From Variovorax paradoxus NBRC 15149 (GTDB lineage: Bacteria > Pseudomonadota > Gammaproteobacteria > Burkholderiales > Burkholderiaceae_C), in the NCBI RefSeq assembly GCF_001591365.1, contig NZ_BCUT01000001.1, forward strand, positions 2,790,001 through 2,854,000: a DNA stretch of 64,000 nt. Reading direction: 5' to 3'. Shown here piece after piece: positions 58,588-64,000 of this stretch (positions within the stretch are counted from its first letter, which is position 1; each line of letters begins with the position of its first letter). The position numbers and the translations under genes are program-made. The notes under the pieces were generated by a model. The model was not told where the DNA came from. It saw only the letters and a program-made list of their open reading frames with translations, and ran no database searches.

Positions 58588-60236
58588 GGGGCGTGGTGGT
58601 CGAGGGCGAGGGCCGTGCGCAGCGCGGTGGCGATGGCATCGGGCGTGGCGCGCGGCAGCGGCGCGGCGCGGTAGGCATCGGGCCGCACGAGCACGAAGCT
58701 GCCCGCGTCGCGCAGGCCGAGGTGGCGCACGAGCGTCTCGTCGGCCTGCAGCGCCGGCAGCCCGCTGTCGCCGCCGATCGCGAGCAGGCGCAGCGGCAGC
58801 GCCGCCGTGGCATCCATGGCCGTCCTGGCTTCGGCGCGTGTCGGCGCGAGCCACAGGCCCAGGCACTGCGTGCCCTCGGCCAGCAGCTGCATCAGCGTGG
58901 TCTCGCGGCCATCGGCCCAGCGCAGCGGCAGGTTCTGCACCGTGCGCGCGCCTTCCGGCAACTGCGGCGCGGGTGGATAGTCGTTGGCAACCGACATGCG
59001 GCCGGTGTTGACCAGCGCACGCGCGAACGGATGGCGCGCGGCCAGCGCCACCACCGCGCGGCGCAGCGTGTGCTCGGCCGGCGAGCGCGGCGCAAGAAAG
59101 CGCGCCGATCGGCTCGTGACCTTGAGGTTCTCCTTCGCGGCCGGCTGGCGTTCGGCGTCGTAGCTGTCGAGCAGCGCATCGTTCGCTTGGCCTTGCACGA
59201 CCAGCGCCAGCTTCCAGCCGAGGTTCGCCGCATCCTGGATGCCGCTGTTGCCGCCGCGCGCGCCGAAGGGGCTCACCACGTGCGCGGCATCGCCGATGAA
59301 GAACACGCGGCCGTGGCGGAAGCTGTCCAGCAGGTGGTCGCGGTAGCCGTACGGGCCGATCCAGACGAACTCGAACTCCACGCCCGGCCCGAGCTGCTCG
59401 CGCAGCCGCGCGCCCGCCACTTCGGGCCGGCTGATGTGGGCGGTGTCGCAGTCCTCGGGCATCTGGTAGTCGATGCGCCAGACGCCATCGGCCATCAGGT
59501 GCTGCCAGACGCCGCGGCCCTCGTTGAAGGGCGCGTCGACCCAGGTCCAGCGCTCGGTGGGCAGCGGCTTCTTGAAGCGCACGTCGCTGATGCACCAGCG
59601 GTCGGTGCTGCGCGAGGCATGCGCGTCGATGCCGAGCTGCGTGCGGATCGGGCTGTTGGCGCCGGTCGCATCGATCAGGCGGTCGGCCTCGATGGTGTAG
59701 TTGCCGGCGGGCGTTTCAATGTCGATGCGCACGCCGTCGCTCAAGGGCTCGACGCGCGTCACGCGGCTTTTCCAGCGCACGTCGGTGAGCCCGAGTTCGA
59801 GGATGCGCTCGACCAGGAACCACTCGATGTAGAACTGCTGCAGGTTGATGAAGGGTGGCTGCCTCGAGACGCTCTCCGCCTGCAGGTTGAAGCTGTAGAC
59901 CTCCTGCTCGCCCGAGAAGGTGCGCCCGAGCGACCAGGTGATGCCCTTGGCCGCGATGCGCTCGTAGATGCCCAGGCGCTCGAAGATCTCGAGGCTCTTC
60001 TGCGCATAGCAGATGCCGCGCGAGGACGCGCCGCGCACGCCGACGGTGTCGTCCTCGTCGAGCAGCACCGCGCGCCCGCCGCGCTGCGCAAGATCGCAGG
60101 CCAGCGTGAGGCCCGAGGGGCCGGCGCCGACGATCACGATCGGGTGGCGAACGATCTTCGCGTGGCCCAGTTCGGGCGGCGGCACGAAGGGCCAGGCCGG
60201 CAGCTCGTAGGCCGGCGCAAATGCAAAGCTTTCCAT
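58584..60236 (-). CDS. FAD-dependent aromatic monooxygenase (MhpA/PheA type)
   Basis: A 550-residue class A flavoprotein hydroxylase. The dinucleotide-binding motif is VIVGAGPSGLTLACDLAQRG at about residue 34, the DG-type middle region is RLIDATGANSPIR, and the FAD ribityl-binding motif is VFFIGDAAHVVSPFGARGGN. A C-terminal thioredoxin-like domain completes it. By family it hydroxylates an aromatic ring with NAD(P)H and oxygen in the cytoplasm; 3-(3-hydroxyphenyl)propionate hydroxylase is the nearest named relative, but the substrate is not known. Confidence 0.9.
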   Translation of the reverse strand: MESFAFAPAYELPAWPFVPPPELGHAKIVRHPIVIVGAGPSGLTLACDLAQRGGRAVLLDEDDTVGVRGASSRGICYAQKSLEIFERLGIYERIAAKGITWSLGRTFSGEQEVYSFNLQAESVSRQPPFINLQQFYIEWFLVERILELGLTDVRWKSRVTRVEPLSDGVRIDIETPAGNYTIEADRLIDATGANSPIRTQLGIDAHASRSTDRWCISDVRFKKPLPTERWTWVDAPFNEGRGVWQHLMADGVWRIDYQMPEDCDTAHISRPEVAGARLREQLGPGVEFEFVWIGPYGYRDHLLDSFRHGRVFFIGDAAHVVSPFGARGGNSGIQDAANLGWKLALVVQGQANDALLDSYDAERQPAAKENLKVTSRSARFLAPRSPAEHTLRRAVVALAARHPFARALVNTGRMSVANDYPPAPQLPEGARTVQNLPLRWADGRETTLMQLLAEGTQCLGLWLAPTRAEARTAMDATAALPLRLLAIGGDSGLPALQADETLVRHLGLRDAGSFVLVRPDAYRAAPLPRATPDAIATALRTALALDHHAP

Positions 60237-60242
60237 GTTTTT

Positions 60243-61364
60243 CTACAGCGCGTGGGCGAATTCGGCGATGGCATCGGCCGCCTGGGGGATCAGCTCGGGC
60301 TGGCCCGCGAGGTAGTGGTTGCCGCCCACGATGTCGACGTTGCAGATGCGCGCGCCGCCCGCGGCCATCCACGCATCGCGCGTGCTCGGGAAGGTCGACT
60401 GGTCGCCGGTGTAGGTCAGCAGCAGCTTCGGCACCGTGGTGCGCGCGAGATTCGTCGGCCCGTCGGCCTGCGAGCGCGAAGACCATTGCGAGAGAAACGC
60501 GGTGAGCGAAGTGGTGCGGCCCATCGCATTGGCCGAGTAGTTGACCTGGCGCGCATCGCCCCACACGCTGCCCGGCAGGCGGTCGTTGGCATCGAGCGAC
60601 AGATCCACGCAGCGCGGATCGGCATGCGTGCGGTAGACGATGAAGGTCTGGTCGCGCGGCGCGCCTGGCGTGCTGCGCAGCAGCGCGAGGCGGTCGACGC
60701 ACCACTGCTCGATGCGACCCAGCCGCGCCTGCTGCGCCGCGCTGAAGCGCGCGAGAAAGCCGCGGTCGTAGGGCACGCGGTGGCGCGGGTCGTACATGTC
60801 GAGCTCGGGGTCCACCGAGAGCGGGTCGTGCTCGTCGGTGACGGACGGGTCGATCCAGTCGCGCATCAGTCGCGTGCGGCCCAGGTGCGCGGCGCACAGC
60901 GCGAGGCCGTCCACGGGCGGCAGGTCGCTGGGATGCAGGTGCGTGGGGTCGCCGTCGGGCAGGTGGGTGGCGGTGAGCTTCTCGGCCTGCGCCTGGTAGA
61001 AGGCCGAGAGCGCCGCGCCGCCGGAGTTGCCGACCAGGAACACCTTCTCGTAGCCGGCCGCGTGCAGGTACTGCACGCCGGCGCCCAGGTCCTGGATCGC
61101 GCGCTCCATCAGCAGCACCGTGTCGTTGCCCACGTAGCGCGAGTTCAGCCCCATGCAGCAGATGCCGCGCTCGGCCAGCGGGCCGATCAGGTAGTGGCCC
61201 ATGAAGTTGCTGGTCGGATGCATCACGATGGCGGCGATTCTTTTCGGACCGGGCGGCGCGCGGAAGGCGCCGTAGATGCGTGGGCGCAGCATCTGCAGGC
61301 CCGACTGGCTCTCCATGGCCGCGCCGGGCTTCACATCGATGACGGCGAGTTGCAGCTCAGGCAT
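60243..61364 (-). CDS. Alpha/beta-hydrolase
   Basis: A 373-residue alpha/beta-hydrolase. The nucleophile elbow is LVGNSGGAALSAFY with Ser in GNSGG, and a final catalytic His is probable in VGGNHYLAGQ. An unusual insert rich in charged residues covers about residues 150-250. The ATG at 61364 overlaps the VOC gene by eight bases, and the monooxygenase gene starts six bases after the stop. It likely cleaves a ring-fission product or ester in the same pathway. An upstream start at 61442 would lie inside the VOC gene and is not supported. Confidence 0.85.
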   Translation of the reverse strand: MPELQLAVIDVKPGAAMESQSGLQMLRPRIYGAFRAPPGPKRIAAIVMHPTSNFMGHYLIGPLAERGICCMGLNSRYVGNDTVLLMERAIQDLGAGVQYLHAAGYEKVFLVGNSGGAALSAFYQAQAEKLTATHLPDGDPTHLHPSDLPPVDGLALCAAHLGRTRLMRDWIDPSVTDEHDPLSVDPELDMYDPRHRVPYDRGFLARFSAAQQARLGRIEQWCVDRLALLRSTPGAPRDQTFIVYRTHADPRCVDLSLDANDRLPGSVWGDARQVNYSANAMGRTTSLTAFLSQWSSRSQADGPTNLARTTVPKLLLTYTGDQSTFPSTRDAWMAAGGARICNVDIVGGNHYLAGQPELIPQAADAIAEFAHAL

Positions 61365-61905
61365 TTGGCGAACCCTTCGCTGCACGCAGCCCGGCCTTGC
61401 GCGCGGTCCACGCGTCGAGGTCTGCGCGGGCGCGCAGCGCATGCGCCTCCATCTCGGCCTGCGGCACCGTCGGCGTGGTGAGCTCGACGCGAAGGCCGTT
61501 GGGATCGAAGAAGTAGATCGATTCGATGATGTGGTGGTCGGTCACGCCCAGCACCTCGACGCCCGCGCCCTCGAGCCGCGTCTTGGCGGCAAGCAGGTCG
61601 GCCAACGAATCGACCCGCAGCGCGATGTGGTTGACCCACGCCGGCGTATTGGGCGAAGGCAGCGCGGCGATGTCGTCGCCCAGGTCGAAGAAGGCGATGT
61701 ACGAACCGTCGCGCATGCGGAAGAAGATGTGCACGTAGGGGCAGTACTCGCCCGTGCTCGGCACATGGTCGCTCTTGATGACGTGCGCGAGCGGCAGGCC
61801 CAGCAGGTCTTCGTAGAAGCGGCGGGTTTCCTCGCTGTCGCGGCAGCGCCAGGCGAAATGGTGCAGCCCGCGAACTGGCGGGGCCGCGGGGGCGGTCGTC
61901 GGCAT
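61357..61905 (-). CDS. VOC-family protein (extradiol-dioxygenase-like fold)
   Basis: A 182-residue glyoxalase/bleomycin-resistance/extradiol-dioxygenase-fold protein. The metal sites are HHFAWRCRDSEETRRFYEDL (His near residue 15) and VNHIALRVDS, and a final Glu in LRVELTTP. GGAG precedes the ATG at 61905. It is the first gene of the operon that runs to the Bug receptor, and lies divergent to the LysR gene. A ring-cleavage or isomerase role fits the neighbours but is inference. Confidence 0.87.
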   Translation of the reverse strand: MPTTAPAAPPVRGLHHFAWRCRDSEETRRFYEDLLGLPLAHVIKSDHVPSTGEYCPYVHIFFRMRDGSYIAFFDLGDDIAALPSPNTPAWVNHIALRVDSLADLLAAKTRLEGAGVEVLGVTDHHIIESIYFFDPNGLRVELTTPTVPQAEMEAHALRARADLDAWTARKAGLRAAKGSPNA

Positions 61906-61969
61906 GGCTTTTTGTCTCCGGTGAGCCGCGATTGGGCAATGCCGCGTCTTATGATGCAATCGAAATTAA

Positions 61970-61985
61970 TTCATCGATTGATGAA
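61970..61985. promoter_or_regulatory. Candidate LysR binding dyad
   Basis: A perfect palindrome TTCATC-GATT-GATGAA in the 88-base gap between the divergent VOC and LysR genes, in a local AT-rich patch (AAATTAATTC). It contains a T-N11-A core and lies eight bases before the LysR start, as an autoregulatory site would. Confidence 0.5.
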
Positions 61986-61993
61986 ATAAGCAT

Positions 61994-62902
61994 ATGAATC
62001 TGACCCTGCGCCAATTGCGCGCCTTCGCGGCCGTGGCCGAGACCGGCAGCTTCACCGCGGCCGCGCAGCAGCTGCACCTCACGCAGTCGGCGCTCAGCGT
62101 GCTGGTGCGCGAGCTCGAGCGCGAGATGGGCGTGCAGCTGCTCGACCGCCACACGCGGCGCGTGCAGTTGTCCGAGGCCGGGCGCGAGTTCCTGCCTTCG
62201 GTGCACCGGCTGCTGGGCGACCTTGCGGGCGCGGTGGCGGGCGTCACGGATTTGCGTGACAAGAAGAAAGGGCTGTTGCGGCTTGCAGCGCCGCAGCTCA
62301 TGGCCTGCACGCTGATGCCGCGCGTGATCGCGCTCTACCGCGAGGCGTTCCCCGACGTCGATGTGCGCCTGGCCGACACGCTGCCCGAGCACCTGCTGGC
62401 CGGCGTGACGGCCGGCGACGTCGAACTCGCGGTGGGACAGGACGTGGCGATCGACGGCGCCGTCGAGCGCCGCACGCTGTTCCGCGACCGCCACTGGCTG
62501 ATCTGCCCGCCCGGCCACGCCTTTGCGAAGCGCCGCAAGGTGCGCTGGCATGAACTCGGCCCCTACACCTTCATCGCGCCCACGCGCGACTTCCGCCAGC
62601 GCGTGCTGCCCGAGCTGGCGCCGGCCGAGCGCGAGCTCATGCTGCGCCCGGGCACCCAGGAGGTGTCGTACATGACCACCGCGCTCGGCATGGTGGCCTC
62701 GGGGCTCGGGCTCACGGTGTGCCCGACCTATTCGGCGCCGCTGGTGCGCGCCCACGGGCTGCAGATGGTGCGGCTCGAATCGCCCGACTTCCACCGCGAG
62801 GTGTGCATCTACAGCGCGGCGCGGCGCACCCTCTCGCCGGCTGCCGCGAGCTTTGTCGAGATCCTCGAGCGCCATGCCCGGACGCAGCCCAAGGCCGGAT
62901 GA
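61994..62902 (+). CDS. LysR-family transcriptional regulator
   Basis: A 302-residue LysR regulator. The winged helix-turn-helix is at residues 1-60 (LRQLRAFAAVAETGSFTAAA, LHLTQSALSVLVRELERE) and the LysR substrate-binding domain follows from about residue 90. It is divergent from the VOC-hydrolase-monooxygenase operon with a palindrome between, so it most likely activates that operon in the presence of its substrate. Some 94 bases without a gene separate it from pgk. Confidence 0.94.
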   Translation: MNLTLRQLRAFAAVAETGSFTAAAQQLHLTQSALSVLVRELEREMGVQLLDRHTRRVQLSEAGREFLPSVHRLLGDLAGAVAGVTDLRDKKKGLLRLAAPQLMACTLMPRVIALYREAFPDVDVRLADTLPEHLLAGVTAGDVELAVGQDVAIDGAVERRTLFRDRHWLICPPGHAFAKRRKVRWHELGPYTFIAPTRDFRQRVLPELAPAERELMLRPGTQEVSYMTTALGMVASGLGLTVCPTYSAPLVRAHGLQMVRLESPDFHREVCIYSAARRTLSPAAASFVEILERHARTQPKAG

Positions 62903-62953
62903 AAAGCATCGGCGGGCCGCACGAGGCGCATAGAGCGGCGCCGGGGCCAAACC

Positions 62954-62959
62954 TACAAT
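62954..62959 (+). promoter_or_regulatory. Candidate -10 element of pgk
   Basis: TACAAT stands 38 bases before the pgk start in the gap after the LysR gene; no clear -35 is visible at the expected spacing. Confidence 0.3.
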
Positions 62960-62996
62960 GGAAGGCGACCTGTCTTCCACCACCTCCTCCAGATCC

Positions 62997-64000
62997 ATGA
63001 ACGTCATTCGATTCACCGACCTCTGCGCGCAGGGCAAGGCCGCCGGCCAGCGCGTCTTCATCCGTGCCGACCTCAACGTGCCGCAGGACGATGCCGGCAA
63101 CATCACCGAAGACACGCGCATCCGCGCCTCGGTGCCCTGCATCCAGCTGGCGCTCGACGCCGGCGCCGCCGTGATGGTGACCTCGCACCTGGGCCGCCCG
63201 ACCGAAGGCGAATTCAAGCCCGAGGACTCGCTCGCCCCCGTCGCCAAGCGCCTGGGCGAGCTGCTCGGCCGCGAAGTGCCGCTGGTCGCCAACTGGGTCG
63301 ACGGCGTTGACGTGAAGCCCGGCCAGGTCGTGCTGCTCGAGAACTGCCGCGTCAACAAAGGCGAGAAGAAGAACGACGAGGCGCTCGCGCGCAAGCTCGC
63401 CGCGCTCACCAACATCTACGTGAACGACGCCTTCGGCACCGCCCACCGCGCCGAAGCCACCACCTACGGCATTGCGCAGTTCGCCAAGGTGGCGGCGGCC
63501 GGTCCGCTGCTCGCGGCCGAGATCGACGCCATCACCAAGGCGCTGGCCCAGCCCAAGCGGCCGCTGGTGGCCATCGTGGCGGGCTCCAAGGTCAGCACCA
63601 AGCTCACCATCTTGAAGAGCCTGTCGGCCAACGTCGACCAGCTGATCGTCGGCGGCGGCATTGCCAACACCTTCATGCTCGCGGCTGGCCTTTCGATCGG
63701 CAAGTCGCTGGCCGAGCCCGACCTGGTCGACCAAGCCAAGGCGGTGATCGAAGCCATGCGCGCGCGCGGCGCCGACGTGCCGATCCCGGTGGATGTGGTC
63801 ACGGCCAAGACCTTCGCGGCCGATGCGCCCGCCACCGTCAAGGACGCGGACTCCGTGGCCGACGACGACCTGATCCTGGACATCGGCCCCAAGACCGCCG
63901 CGATCCTGGCCGCGCAATTGCGCAAGGCCGGCACCATCGTCTGGAACGGCCCGGTGGGCGTGTTCGAGTTCGACGCCTTCGCGGGCGGCACCAAGGCCAT
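62997..64000 (+). CDS. pgk: Phosphoglycerate kinase (5' part)
   Basis: The first 334 residues of phosphoglycerate kinase, cut by the right edge of the window. The enzyme transfers phosphate between 1,3-bisphosphoglycerate and ADP in glycolysis. Diagnostic blocks are [14 protein letters not shown] near residue 19, [41 protein letters not shown] and [16 protein letters not shown], and [15 protein letters not shown] close to the end. The start [13 protein letters not shown] is the usual one. The missing part should be about 60 residues. Confidence 0.96.
   Translation, partial: MNVIRFTDLCAQGKAAGQRVFIRADLNVPQDDAGNITEDTRIRASVPCIQLALDAGAAVMVTSHLGRPTEGEFKPEDSLAPVAKRLGELLGREVPLVANWVDGVDVKPGQVVLLENCRVNKGEKKNDEALARKLAALTNIYVNDAFGTAHRAEATTYGIAQFAKVAAAGPLLAAEIDAITKALAQPKRPLVAIVAGSKVSTKLTILKSLSANVDQLIVGGGIANTFMLAAGLSIGKSLAEPDLVDQAKAVIEAMRARGADVPIPVDVVTAKTFAADAPATVKDADSVADDDLILDIGPKTAAILAAQLRKAGTIVWNGPVGVFEFDAFAGGTKA

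Noticed and set aside
58593..61481. A 962-codon plus-strand frame opposite the monooxygenase and hydrolase genes
   Set aside because: Antisense shadow with biased composition, while the minus-strand genes have clear motifs and overlaps.
1..64000. tRNA, rRNA, riboswitch or prophage genes
   Set aside because: I read the intergenic regions and saw no cloverleaf, conserved riboswitch core, integrase or structural phage gene; a covariance-model search would be needed to exclude small RNAs.

Overview
The window looks like chromosome from a high-GC betaproteobacterium of the Burkholderiales, most like Comamonadaceae and probably Variovorax or a close relative. This rests on the very GC-rich third codon positions, Burkholderiales-type housekeeping blocks (yajC-secD-secF; LysM protein-dprA-smg next to def-fmt), a Bug-type solute receptor, and broad catabolic capacity. 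That placement is inference; no rRNA or tRNA gene is visible to confirm it. No prophage, plasmid, insertion sequence or CRISPR array was found.

Layout. 0-11 kb: the 3' end of yhdP, a nitrilase-family amidase, a PAS histidine kinase with a FixJ-type regulator, two tandem OmpA-type lipoproteins, a 54-residue membrane protein whose start codon overlaps that of mltA on the other strand, and a Tat-exported PhoX-family protein. 11-15 kb: an Lrp regulator divergent from a stand-alone pyruvate-dehydrogenase-type E1, then a FadR-type regulator. 15.2-23.3 kb: a nearly complete L-threonate/D-erythronate operon (MFS transporter, ltnD, denD, otnK, otnC, otnI) that runs on through ATGA overlaps into a cytosine-deaminase-like amidohydrolase and a RidA protein. 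23.3-31 kb, minus strand: a catabolic operon with a creatininase-family amidohydrolase, an ABC transporter, an FAD-linked oxidase, a flavodoxin-fold NAD(P)H oxidoreductase, a VanB-type reductase and a RutR-like TetR regulator. 31-36.4 kb: a frameshifted DUF1269-like gene and a coxMNOP-like cytochrome oxidase operon. 36.4-44 kb: an MFS exporter, an amino-acid ABC pair lacking an ATPase, and an Lrp regulator divergent from an indolepyruvate ferredoxin oxidoreductase fusion. 44-56 kb: Sec accessory genes, a DUF1631 protein, smg, dprA, a LysM protein, def, fmt and azlCD. 56-62 kb: an aromatic-type monooxygenase cluster with a divergent LysR regulator. 63-64 kb: the 5' part of pgk.

How the genes work together. 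Threonate and erythronate would be imported by the MFS protein, oxidised by LtnD or DenD, isomerised by OtnI, phosphorylated by OtnK and decarboxylated by OtnC to dihydroxyacetone phosphate. The minus-strand operon at 23-31 kb looks like uptake plus hydrolytic and oxidative breakdown of an unidentified, probably nitrogen-containing compound.

The most unusual structure is a composite intergenic element of about 265 nt, present twice (19836-20099 and 26807-27073). Each copy holds two long imperfect palindromes in opposite orientation that share a conserved 46-48 nt core. The arms and a small inner hairpin vary while staying self-complementary. Both copies lie inside operons and have the same orientation relative to transcription. 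A second notable site is just upstream of the indolepyruvate oxidoreductase, where the first 20 codons are duplicated in a 54-codon leader frame that overlaps the true start as ATGA; six of the seven codon differences between the copies are silent.
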